Shown: positions 23,125 to 30,891 of the stretch, piece after piece | Layout: the number at the start of each line of letters is the position of its first letter | How positions within the stretch are numbered: position 1 is the first letter of the stretch | Origin: [Flexibacter] sp. ATCC 35208 | GTDB lineage: Bacteria; Bacteroidota; Bacteroidia; Chitinophagales; Chitinophagaceae | DNA length: 64,000 nt | Direction of reading: 5' to 3' | NCBI RefSeq assembly: GCF_001975825.1 | Contig: NZ_MTKN01000001.1 | Location: forward strand, 157,573-221,572 | The notes under the pieces: generated by a model | Told to the model about the DNA's origin: nothing | What the model saw: the letters and a program-made list of their open reading frames with translations, nothing else | The model's database searches: none | Made by a program: the position numbers and the translations under genes

Positions 23125-23901
23125 ATGCGTATATCTTTCTTGTTGTTAGCCGTCTTTTTATTCGCATCCTGTTCGGATAAGGATAAAAAGGACGATCCTG
23201 CTTTACCTGATTTACCTGCAGTGACAGTGACCGCCAGTGGTACGTATACTGTGAATAACCTAATCGGTGATACTATAGCGAGAGCTGGTGGTAGCGCTAC
23301 TTTCAAAACTGTGTATTATAGCCTGGAAGATGGCCGTGTGATACCCGATGCTTATGCAACGACTGACAAATGGGACATTGCATTTGCCAGCATTTACAAC
23401 AGCAGTGTATGGGCGAATAATGGCACGGCTACTTACAATCCTGGTAAGGGTGGACCTGGCAAAGGGGGCATATACCTGGTGGTAGATAGTGCAGTGGATA
23501 AGCAATATTTCGATTATGAAAACCAGCGTCCTGCTGCTGTGCCTATTGCACAAAGTTTAATGGAGGAGGCTTTTAATAAAGTGACGACTGTACCTGTGGC
23601 AGATGCTGATCTGTTGATAAATGGTTATCTCACTCTGGATCATTTTAATGGAAGTACAAATGGATATGCCTTCTATGATTTTTATGGACAGATGTATCCG
23701 GGTGATAGTGAGAAAGCCCATGTGGTGTATGGGTTGCCTCGTACTATTATTATTAAAACTGCGAAGGGGAATTATGCAAAACTGATGATCTATAGTTTTT
23801 ATAAAGATAACCCGGCTAACCCGGATATTCATACTGCTGCACCTTATATCACTTTTAAATACACGATCAATAAAGATGGCGATAAGACATTTAACCAATA
23901 G
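23125..23901 (+). CDS. HmuY-like lipoprotein, paralogue 3
   Basis: A 258-residue lipoprotein with lipobox LFASC (Cys near 16). It shares TDKWDIAFASIYNSSVWANN, a Gly-rich PGKGGPGKGG loop, PRTIIIKTAKGNYAKLMIYS and ITFKYTINKDG with the other HmuY-like proteins here. The ATG at 23125 is chosen over an upstream TTG because the signal peptide starts there and the previous stop is six bases before. Its 3' end overlaps the next gene by 26 bp, so the cluster is one operon. Confidence 0.8.
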   Translation: MRISFLLLAVFLFASCSDKDKKDDPALPDLPAVTVTASGTYTVNNLIGDTIARAGGSATFKTVYYSLEDGRVIPDAYATTDKWDIAFASIYNSSVWANNGTATYNPGKGGPGKGGIYLVVDSAVDKQYFDYENQRPAAVPIAQSLMEEAFNKVTTVPVADADLLINGYLTLDHFNGSTNGYAFYDFYGQMYPGDSEKAHVVYGLPRTIIIKTAKGNYAKLMIYSFYKDNPANPDIHTAAPYITFKYTINKDGDKTFNQ

Positions 23902-24616
23902 TTTGCTGGCACTGACACTGTTCTTTGTTTGCTCCTGTGGGAAAGATAATGATACGACTACACCTGCAGCAACTTATTTAGAAGGGACCAACTGGGTACC
24001 CAGCCGTGTGAAGCAACTGGATGAGCATATTTACCTGGATGAGAAATACAATGTGGTGTATGTGGTAAATTATCCAGCTCCGGATGTAGGGCATGCTGCA
24101 TCAGAAGGGCATCGTGCATGGTATTTTAATTTTGATACGCACAAGGCAGTAGATAGTGCTGCTGCGGTGGATGGTGAAGCTACATGGCATATCATGTTCA
24201 ACAGCATTTATAATTCACAGGTAAATGCGGATGCGGCTACTGTTGAAGGGAAGAATGGGCTGGGGAAGATCAGGGTAGTGAGAACTGCGTTTGATGAGTT
24301 GACGGCAGCGCCGGCGGATTCTATGATCAGGAATAGTGTGCCGATTTCTTTTGATATAAATGATGTGATTGATAGCTGGGGGTATTATCAGTTTAGTGAT
24401 CATTCGTTGGTGCCTTATAAGGATAGGTCTTTGATCTTTTTGTTGAAAGATAACAGGTATGTGAAGGTGGAGTTGGTGAATTTGTATAAGGATAACCCGG
24501 CGACAGCGCCTGATTATAAAGATGAGAATACGAAGAACCTGGCCCCGTGGTTTAATTTTAGATATTATGTGCAGGAGACGAAGGGGGATTTGAATTTGAA
24601 GACAAACACAAAATAA
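23876..24616 (+). CDS. HmuY-like lipoprotein, paralogue 4
   Basis: A 246-residue lipoprotein (lipobox FFVCSC, Cys near 19-21) whose start overlaps the previous gene by 26 bp, pointing to translational coupling. Family segments are AWYFNFDTHKAVDSA, EATWHIMFNSIYNSQV, YKDRSLIFLLKDNRYVKVELV and FNFRYYVQETKG. The long Gly loop of paralogues 2 and 3 is shortened here (EGKNGLGK). It is likely a surface heme-binding accessory. The ligand residues cannot be assigned by eye. Confidence 0.78.
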   Translation: MAIRHLTNSLLALTLFFVCSCGKDNDTTTPAATYLEGTNWVPSRVKQLDEHIYLDEKYNVVYVVNYPAPDVGHAASEGHRAWYFNFDTHKAVDSAAAVDGEATWHIMFNSIYNSQVNADAATVEGKNGLGKIRVVRTAFDELTAAPADSMIRNSVPISFDINDVIDSWGYYQFSDHSLVPYKDRSLIFLLKDNRYVKVELVNLYKDNPATAPDYKDENTKNLAPWFNFRYYVQETKGDLNLKTNTK

Positions 24617-24792
24617 ATACTATACAGGAAACGGCCGGTGACCGGGAATAACCACTAATTGGAAAAAGAAGTATGGCCTTATGCAGGCTGCATTCACCAC
24701 AGACGCTGGATGTGACGGTCCTAATAGCGCCCGGGAAAATGCTGTCCCACACAAGATGCCATACTATTGAAAATTCTTAAAATACAAATCTA
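24617..24792 (+). other. Intergenic gap within the HmuY cluster
   Basis: 176 bp without a credible ORF. No member of the five-site operator family with the right geometry is seen. The next gene is probably reached by readthrough or by a weak promoter. Confidence 0.5.
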
Positions 24793-25524
24793 ATGAAAAC
24801 ACTTCGTTTTAGCGCTGCCCTGCTGGTAGCGGGAACTATTGCTTTATTTTCTTCCTGCCAAAAAGATGACGTAACTACACCTAACAGCGGCCTCACTGTA
24901 GGTGGTGGTCTGGCTGTAACTGTACCAGATGGTGGTTCTATTGATCTGTCCGTAGCTGGTCCGTATGCCAGCAAAACAAAAGGTACTGTATCCAGATCAG
25001 GATCAGTATACACTGTTACCAACTTTGCGCAGGGTACTGTAACTGCGCCAGCTGACAGCACGCAATGGTCAAATGTCGCGAGCACTTATTATTTCAACCT
25101 GGCTACTAACGTAGGTGGTGATTCTGTAAATGCGACTACTGTGAGTTATACCCTGCGTTTCACTGGTAGTGCAAATGGTGATATCTATGCTTATTCCAGC
25201 ACTTATACGCTGAACTACCAGGATACCGCTTTCGCTACTGCCAAAGGTGTAACTACTATTGCTGCTCCAGGTGGTAAACTGGGTACTAACAATATTTACA
25301 TGGGCGCTGTACTTGTGAGCGCTGGTACCGGCTGGTATGATTATGATATTTCCAGCCATATTGTAACTGCACATCAACCACGTACACTGATCCTGAAAGA
25401 TCGTACTACTGGTAAAGCTGTATGGAAGGTGAGCATCACCAGCATTTATTCCAACAGTACTCCTAATGCAAGTAGCTCTGCTACCAACTATCCATATTAT
25501 AACTTCCAGTACCAGGCACTGTAA
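24793..25524 (+). CDS. HmuY-like lipoprotein, paralogue 5
   Basis: A 243-residue lipoprotein (lipobox LFSSC, Cys near 21). It has a Gly-rich N-terminal linker (GGGLAVTVPDGGS) and later strands WYDYDISSHIVTAHQPRTLI and TGKAVWKVSITSIYS before YYNFQYQAL, the pattern of the C-terminal HmuY sheet. It is more Thr/Ser-rich than its neighbours and has no Gly-Lys loop. Assigned to the HmuY-like group by position and strand pattern; less certain than paralogues 2-4. Confidence 0.7.
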   Translation: MKTLRFSAALLVAGTIALFSSCQKDDVTTPNSGLTVGGGLAVTVPDGGSIDLSVAGPYASKTKGTVSRSGSVYTVTNFAQGTVTAPADSTQWSNVASTYYFNLATNVGGDSVNATTVSYTLRFTGSANGDIYAYSSTYTLNYQDTAFATAKGVTTIAAPGGKLGTNNIYMGAVLVSAGTGWYDYDISSHIVTAHQPRTLILKDRTTGKAVWKVSITSIYSNSTPNASSSATNYPYYNFQYQAL

Positions 25525-25581
25525 GGTGTGAGGTATAGCCGGGAGGCCGTTTTCCTGTATTTTTTTAAAACAAATTATGAA

Positions 25582-26283
25582 ATGAAACTGCAATTCAAGT
25601 ATGCTTTTTTATCACTGTGTCTGACCGGGGCTATCTTCGCCTGTAAAGATGATAAAGACACGGATGTGACACCTGTGGATGAAAAGAAAGATTCGATTGT
25701 GAATGAATATGTAACTATCAAAGTGAGTGGAGTAGTAGAGGTCAATAGTCTGCCTGTACCTACAGCATCTACACTGGATTATAATCTGTTTAGTTTTGCG
25801 AAAATGGGATTGGTTGGTGCAGGGGAGGATAGTATTAATACGGCGTCATGGGATCTGGCTTTCCAGGGATCTGGTTTGAGTATGGCGCCCAATTGGGGAG
25901 GTACTGCACCTAATTACTGGGATGGCGTGGATAAGTTTGCCATGAATGCTTCGGATGTGAAGGTAGTGGGGTATGAGGATACGACATTTGATAATATCAC
26001 GGCTGCACCTGCGGAGAGTGAGTTTATTCATACGGTGGGTATGGATGTGTCTCAGCCGGTGTTTAATACTGAAACAGGGGATTTGATGTATTTCAATTTT
26101 CCTAAGACGACAGTGTTTATCTTTAGGCTGAATGATGGCAGGTATGTGAAGTTCCAGTATGTAAGTATTTACAAAGGAGCACCTGAGACGCCGACTGTGG
26201 CAATTCATCAGAATGACTTTGGATATTGGACGTTTAAATACTTTATTTCTGCTAAGGGAAGTACGGATTTAACGACGAAATAA
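25582..26283 (+). CDS. HmuY-like lipoprotein, paralogue 6
   Basis: A 233-residue lipoprotein (lipobox AIFAC, Cys near 20, then KDDKDTD). Segments INTASWDLAFQGSGLSM, YFNFPKTTVFIFRLNDGRYV and FGYWTFKYFISAKGS match the HmuY pattern seen in the preceding genes. ATG 25582 starts the signal peptide; an ATG five bases earlier is out of frame and stops at once. Last of five HmuY-like genes after the receptor at 20208. Confidence 0.75.
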   Translation: MKLQFKYAFLSLCLTGAIFACKDDKDTDVTPVDEKKDSIVNEYVTIKVSGVVEVNSLPVPTASTLDYNLFSFAKMGLVGAGEDSINTASWDLAFQGSGLSMAPNWGGTAPNYWDGVDKFAMNASDVKVVGYEDTTFDNITAAPAESEFIHTVGMDVSQPVFNTETGDLMYFNFPKTTVFIFRLNDGRYVKFQYVSIYKGAPETPTVAIHQNDFGYWTFKYFISAKGSTDLTTK

Positions 26284-26298
26284 TTATGTTTTAAAAGG

Positions 26299-26345
26299 CC
26301 CAAAGACAATAGCTTCCGCCAACGGAGGAAGCTGTTGTCTTTGGG
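26299..26345. terminator. Strong hairpin after the HmuY cluster
   Basis: A stem of about 19 pairs with G-T wobbles (CCCAAAGACAATAGCTTCC with GGAAGCTGTTGTCTTTGGG). No clear T-tract follows, so it may stabilise mRNA ends rather than terminate well. Confidence 0.6.
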
Positions 26346-26408
26346 GTAGCGCTGTTAAAAACGTCAAAAATGTTGTTTTTTTTGTAAATTCCCTTAAAAT
26401 CCACTCTG

Positions 26409-27929
26409 GTGAAACAACCCATCCTTATTGCACTCCTATCCTGTGCCACTGTATTCGTAGCCTGTCGCAAGGACCACGATACTGATACTGAAACACCCGT
26501 ATCTCCAACAGAAGGCACCCGTGAGCAATTTACGCTCGACTCCATCTATCTCTATGCAAAACAGATATACCTGTGGTACGATGCTTTGCCTGACTATACT
26601 ACCTTCAATCCGCGTCAGTATGCTACCGGCAGTAGTGTATTGACTAATTATGAGAAGGAGCTGTATGTCATTACCCAATTAAAAACCAACCCCAGTACCG
26701 GCTACTCATATGAGTACTCTGGCTATGCCGGTACGCCAAAATATTCCTTTATTGACGACGGTTCACTCACTGGTGGCCGCCGTGGAAGTGTTTCGCTAAC
26801 CGGCACTAACCGGCTGGCTACTGTTTCTCTGACGGACAAAGGGGACGATTTCGGTCTGAGCCTCAGCGCAAGCACCGACATCCGCATTCGCTATGTGAAT
26901 CCCAATTCTCCTGCAGCACTGGCCGGGTTACAGAGAGGTTTCAAGGTTACACAGATCAATGGTACTGCTGTATCTACTTCCAATACTTCCTTTATTGAAT
27001 CTGCTCTCAACAGCAATTCAATATCCATGACTATTGAGGACAATAATGGAACGACGGGTACTGTGAATCTGACCAAATCAAATTATTCAACAAATCCGGT
27101 GATGAAGGATACTGTCCTGACCGCCGGCGCTTCCAAAGTGGGATACCTGGCCTATAGCCGTTTCTCAGTATTGTCCAGTTCGCAGACGCCGCTGGAAAAT
27201 GCATTCAGCAAGTTTGCAGCCGCTGGTGTGACCTCACTCATCATCGACTTACGATATAATGGTGGTGGGTATACGACTACTGCTGAAGAGCTGGTAAACC
27301 TCATTGCACCTTCTTCTCTGAAAGATAAGGTGATGTATACTGAATACTTCAATCAACTGCTACAGGATGGTAAAGCAACAATCTTAAAACAACAGACTTA
27401 CCTGGATGCCAATGGTAATACTGTTCAATATAATGGTCATACAGCTACCTATGCTGACCTGGATTATTCAGTAAGTGGTAACACTTACAAATTCAGTAAG
27501 GCAGGGAGTTTGAACAGTGTGAAGCAGGTCGTTTTCATCGTAAGTGGCAATACTGCTTCTGCGAGTGAACTCGTGATCAACAGTTTAAAACCTTACCTGA
27601 CGGTGAAGCTGGTAGGTAGTCAAACCTATGGAAAGCCAGTGGGTTTCTTTGGTGTTAAAATCGACGCCTATACAGTTTACATGTCAAACTTCTATATGCA
27701 GAATGCAAATGGTGATGGTGATTATTTTCAGGGTATGACTCCTGATATTGCTGCCAGTGACGATGTGACGCATGATTTCGGAGATGCAAATGAGACCTGT
27801 ATAGCAGCAGCTTTGGGTTATCTGGCTGGGTCCGGAAGAACGGGTGTTGCAACAACGGTAACGCCGTTGATACACATGGGGCCGACCTCATTTTCCGGTA
27901 TGATTGAGGATAGATTGCACACAAAATAA
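26409..27929 (+). CDS. S41 family peptidase lipoprotein with PDZ domain
   Basis: A 506-residue secreted serine protease of the C-terminal processing peptidase family. It starts with GTG; the lipobox ATVFVAC gives a Cys near 19. A PDZ domain covers about 140-225 (RIRYVNPNSPAALAGLQRG), and the S41 catalytic core follows: VTSLIIDLRYNGGG near 275, the Ser in TASASE near 384-386, and the Lys in YGKPVG at 409. Such peptidases in heme loci may cut host or bacterial proteins at the surface to free heme, which is inference here. It follows the HmuY cluster in the same direction. Confidence 0.85.
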   Translation: MKQPILIALLSCATVFVACRKDHDTDTETPVSPTEGTREQFTLDSIYLYAKQIYLWYDALPDYTTFNPRQYATGSSVLTNYEKELYVITQLKTNPSTGYSYEYSGYAGTPKYSFIDDGSLTGGRRGSVSLTGTNRLATVSLTDKGDDFGLSLSASTDIRIRYVNPNSPAALAGLQRGFKVTQINGTAVSTSNTSFIESALNSNSISMTIEDNNGTTGTVNLTKSNYSTNPVMKDTVLTAGASKVGYLAYSRFSVLSSSQTPLENAFSKFAAAGVTSLIIDLRYNGGGYTTTAEELVNLIAPSSLKDKVMYTEYFNQLLQDGKATILKQQTYLDANGNTVQYNGHTATYADLDYSVSGNTYKFSKAGSLNSVKQVVFIVSGNTASASELVINSLKPYLTVKLVGSQTYGKPVGFFGVKIDAYTVYMSNFYMQNANGDGDYFQGMTPDIAASDDVTHDFGDANETCIAAALGYLAGSGRTGVATTVTPLIHMGPTSFSGMIEDRLHTK

Positions 27930-27937
27930 CGCTCATT

Positions 27938-28004
27938 TTTTCCCGATCGCGTATTTTCTTTTCCCGATCCGATCTGTCTACAAATGAGAACAGGCGTACA
28001 TTTG
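27938..28004 (+). promoter_or_regulatory. Direct-repeat operator and promoter 5 (heme oxygenase operon)
   Basis: TTTTCCCGATCGCGT (27938-27952) and TTTTCCCGATCCGATC (27959-27974) are 21 bp apart, and TACATTTG (27997-28004) starts 38 bp after half-site 2. It is the best match of the five. It lies upstream of the response regulator, heme oxygenase and phytochrome genes. Confidence 0.72.
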
Positions 28005-28213
28005 TGAAGCTTCCTTATCAAATTGCTGTTTGTTAACTCCCAAAAAACTACACAAGCATAGATCTCTTTAAAAAGTATCAAGTCCTACCACCCTGTTTTA
28101 ACGGGGTGGTAGGCACTATTCTGAGAATTTTGTCAATAAAAAGCCTTATTCTGTGCATTCTTGTTAATATCCAACAATATTTAAGTAATTTTATCCGTCA
28201 AATTTAAATCTGG
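28005..28213 (+). other. Leader of the heme oxygenase/phytochrome operon
   Basis: About 200 nt without an ORF. It contains a perfect 10-bp hairpin, CCTACCACCC (28084-28093) with GGGTGGTAGG (28104-28113), loop TGTTTTAACG. No U-run follows directly, so it is either the end of the peptidase transcript or a regulatory hairpin in the leader. Confidence 0.5.
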
Positions 28214-28663
28214 ATGATCAAGAAGGCGCAACGTACCAGAAAATGTATACTGGTTGCTGATGACGACGCAGACGACCGGGAGCTTATAAAAGTGGCTTTT
28301 GAGGAGAGTGGGACTGAAACTGAATTGCGTTTTGTTGAGAATGGAGAAGAATTAATGTATTACCTGAACAGGCAGGGAAAATATGCGGACGAAGAAAAAT
28401 ATCCTTTCCCAAGTATTATTTTACTTGACCTGAACATGCCGCGTAAAGACGGTAGGGAAGCATTACGTGAAATTAAAGAACATGCAAATCTTAAGTGGCT
28501 GCCCATCATTATTCTGACTACTTCTACTGAAGCAAAGGATATTTCGAAATGCTATGAATTGGGGGTGAATAGTTATACCATCAAGCCATCCAATTTCTCA
28601 GACCTGGTCTCATTTACCCGCATGCTGCATACCTATTGGTTTACAGTGGTGCAATTGCCGTAG
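28214..28663 (+). CDS. Single-domain response regulator, Rcp1-like
   Basis: A 149-residue receiver domain with no output domain. The acidic pocket is VADDDADD (residues 14-21), the phospho-acceptor is D72 in LLDLNMP, with Thr in ILTTS and Lys in YTIKPS. The extra loop around residues 52-66 is typical of response regulators paired with bacteriophytochromes. It leads an operon with heme oxygenase, phytochrome sensor and a histidine kinase, so it likely accepts phosphate from the kinase at 30892. Confidence 0.9.
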   Translation: MIKKAQRTRKCILVADDDADDRELIKVAFEESGTETELRFVENGEELMYYLNRQGKYADEEKYPFPSIILLDLNMPRKDGREALREIKEHANLKWLPIIILTTSTEAKDISKCYELGVNSYTIKPSNFSDLVSFTRMLHTYWFTVVQLP

Positions 28664-28729
28664 AATTAATTCCACACGCGGCAAATCAATATTCATAGTA
28701 CTTTTAATCATTGTCATATATACCAGATA

Positions 28730-29299
28730 ATGATTGAACAGTTAAGAGAAAGAACAGCAGCACTCCATCAGGACCTGGAAAGGACCCTGATCCCGCTGAT
28801 TAAGCAAGTAAATTCCCCTGAGGCATACATCAGGATACTGCAATTGTTTTACGGATATTATTATCCGCTGGAACAATACATTGCGGCGCATATTGATACA
28901 TCCTTCCCCGGTGGATTTGATAACCGTCGCAAGGCTGCGTTGTTATTGCAGGATATCAACGTGATCAACGGTTCTCCACTGGATCCTCCACCTACCTGTA
29001 CCGATATTCCAGAAATTAATGATAACGGACAGGCGCTTGGTGCTATGTATGTACTGGAAGGCTCCACCCTGGGCGGACAGGTCATTTGTCAGATTATACA
29101 ACGAAACCTCCCATTGCCGGAAATTACAAAGGCGTTATCTTTTTTTAACGGTTATGGTGAAGAATCCCGCGCTAAATGGGACAGCTTCGTACTCTACCTC
29201 GAAGGATACCACGGAACAGATGAACAAAAAATACGGCTAGTGGAAACCGCTGCCAATACCTTCAGGCTATTCAAAGTTTGGGCGCAAGCCAACGCCTGA
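28730..29299 (+). CDS. bphO: Biliverdin-producing heme oxygenase
   Basis: A 189-residue cytoplasmic enzyme that opens heme to biliverdin, releasing CO and Fe2+. The proximal heme ligand is probably H13 (RTAALHQDLE), and the distal helix is seen in LGAMYVLEGSTLGGQVI (about 103-120), the family signature with the Gly-rich kink. The gene precedes the phytochrome sensor, which needs biliverdin, so it supplies the chromophore. Because operator 5 resembles those of the hemin uptake genes, it could also serve iron release. Confidence 0.92.
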   Translation: MIEQLRERTAALHQDLERTLIPLIKQVNSPEAYIRILQLFYGYYYPLEQYIAAHIDTSFPGGFDNRRKAALLLQDINVINGSPLDPPPTCTDIPEINDNGQALGAMYVLEGSTLGGQVICQIIQRNLPLPEITKALSFFNGYGEESRAKWDSFVLYLEGYHGTDEQKIRLVETAANTFRLFKVWAQANA

Positions 29300-29337
29300 T
29301 CCATTTCAACTTAATCAAATACGGATAACCTGTCTTT

Positions 29338-30849
29338 ATGCAAACGAAGAACTACGACTCCACCTTTTGTGGTAGTGTTCCTTTACATCAGATTAACCTG
29401 ATACAACCCTATGGAATATTGATCATACTGCAAAGGAGTGATTACAAAATCGTGCAGGTGAGTGAGAATATCGTAGAAGCGCTGGAGCTGCCACCTGCAG
29501 AAGTTGTGAATACGTTACTGTCCAGGTATATACCTGCCAGCCAGCTGGAACAATTGCAAAAGAGAGTGCATGAAGGTATCGTTGAAACGGTGCCGTTTAC
29601 TTTGTCTTTTTCAAATAAAGACTACCTGGTACTGATGCAGGTAAACGGTGAATCCGTGATACTGGAAATGGAGGCACAGAGCACGCCTACTACCCAAAAC
29701 TCGTTTATTACTATTTATCAGCAACTCAAATATGCCATGGCGGCTATCTGGCAGGCTTCCTCTATTGCGGAAGCCTGCCAGATAGCCGCTTCGCAGCTGA
29801 AAGCGTTATCCGGTTACGATAAAGTGATGGTATACCAGTTCGACAACAACTGGAATGGTACTGTGCTGGCAGAGGATGCTGTACCGGAAATGGAAAAGTA
29901 CCTGGGGTTGACTTTCCCTGCTTCTGATATTCCAAAGCAGGCAAGGGCCATGTACATCAAAAACCCTTACCGCCTTATTCCCAACAGAGATTATGAGCCG
30001 GTGAGCCTGTATCCTATCATCAACCCCCTCACGAATGCATTTACAGATCTGTCTGGTTGCAACCTGCGCTCTGTACCTGCCGTGCACCTGGAATATATGA
30101 AGAACATGGAAATCATGACTTCCATGTCTTGTCGTATATTAAAAGACGGGCAGCTATGGGGACTGTTTTCCTGTCATCACCGTACCCCGTTCTACCTGCC
30201 ATATGAAGGGAGGGCGCTTTTTGAACTGCTTTCGGACATCATTTCGGCGCGTATCCTATCTCTTCAATATAAGGAAGAGAGCGATGAATATGCCGATCTG
30301 CATGACATTCAGACCAGGCTGGTAGAACAGGTATACATTACCAACGACCTGCTAACTGGTTTGTTGGGGACTGCGGCCAATGTACTTCAGCTCTTTGATG
30401 CCACCGGCGCCGCCATGGTATTTAATAAAAGGATGGAAAGCATAGGTACTGTGCCTGATAAGCATGCGCTCAAAGATCTGTTGCTCTGGATCCAGAGTAC
30501 AGCGGAGAAAAGTGTGTACCAGGAACTGAGTCTGCCGGCAGTCTATGAACCTTTCGTGAGCTATGCTAAATACGCCAGTGGAATACTGGTCATCAGCATA
30601 CAACCACAAAAAGGGGACTTTTTGGTACTGTTCCGTCCGGAGGTAATCAGGGAGGTAAAGTGGGGAGGTAACCCGGATGAAGCGATCCATTTCGAAAAAG
30701 ATAATATACAATACCACCCCCGAAACTCTTTTAGTACCTGGCAGCAACAGGTACGGAATACCGCTCTGCCATGGCGGGAGACGGAATTGACCATGGCGGA
30801 ACACCTGCGCAATTTTATATTGGAGTACATAGTAAAGGCAATGGACTGA
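29338..30849 (+). CDS. Bacteriophytochrome photosensory module (PAS-GAF-PHY) without kinase
   Basis: A 503-residue red/far-red light sensor. Cys11 sits in the usual biliverdin-attachment position before the PAS domain (FCGSVPLHQINLIQPYG). The GAF domain holds PASDIP at 194-199, the Asp-Ile-Pro motif that contacts the chromophore. The PHY tongue carries WGG and PRNSF (461-465). The protein ends just after the PHY domain with no histidine kinase region, so signal output must pass to another protein. The large histidine kinase encoded 42 bases downstream is the obvious candidate. Confidence 0.93.
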   Translation: MQTKNYDSTFCGSVPLHQINLIQPYGILIILQRSDYKIVQVSENIVEALELPPAEVVNTLLSRYIPASQLEQLQKRVHEGIVETVPFTLSFSNKDYLVLMQVNGESVILEMEAQSTPTTQNSFITIYQQLKYAMAAIWQASSIAEACQIAASQLKALSGYDKVMVYQFDNNWNGTVLAEDAVPEMEKYLGLTFPASDIPKQARAMYIKNPYRLIPNRDYEPVSLYPIINPLTNAFTDLSGCNLRSVPAVHLEYMKNMEIMTSMSCRILKDGQLWGLFSCHHRTPFYLPYEGRALFELLSDIISARILSLQYKEESDEYADLHDIQTRLVEQVYITNDLLTGLLGTAANVLQLFDATGAAMVFNKRMESIGTVPDKHALKDLLLWIQSTAEKSVYQELSLPAVYEPFVSYAKYASGILVISIQPQKGDFLVLFRPEVIREVKWGGNPDEAIHFEKDNIQYHPRNSFSTWQQQVRNTALPWRETELTMAEHLRNFILEYIVKAMD

Positions 30850-30891
30850 GGCTTTCCGGCCCATCATTTGTTTATGGTATAAAACCTTTAG

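Noticed and set aside
24725-24745. Sixth operator of the hemin regulon
   Set aside because: A TTTTCCCGGG-like run occurs on the minus strand, but there is no partner half-site at 21 bp and no -7 element at the right distance.
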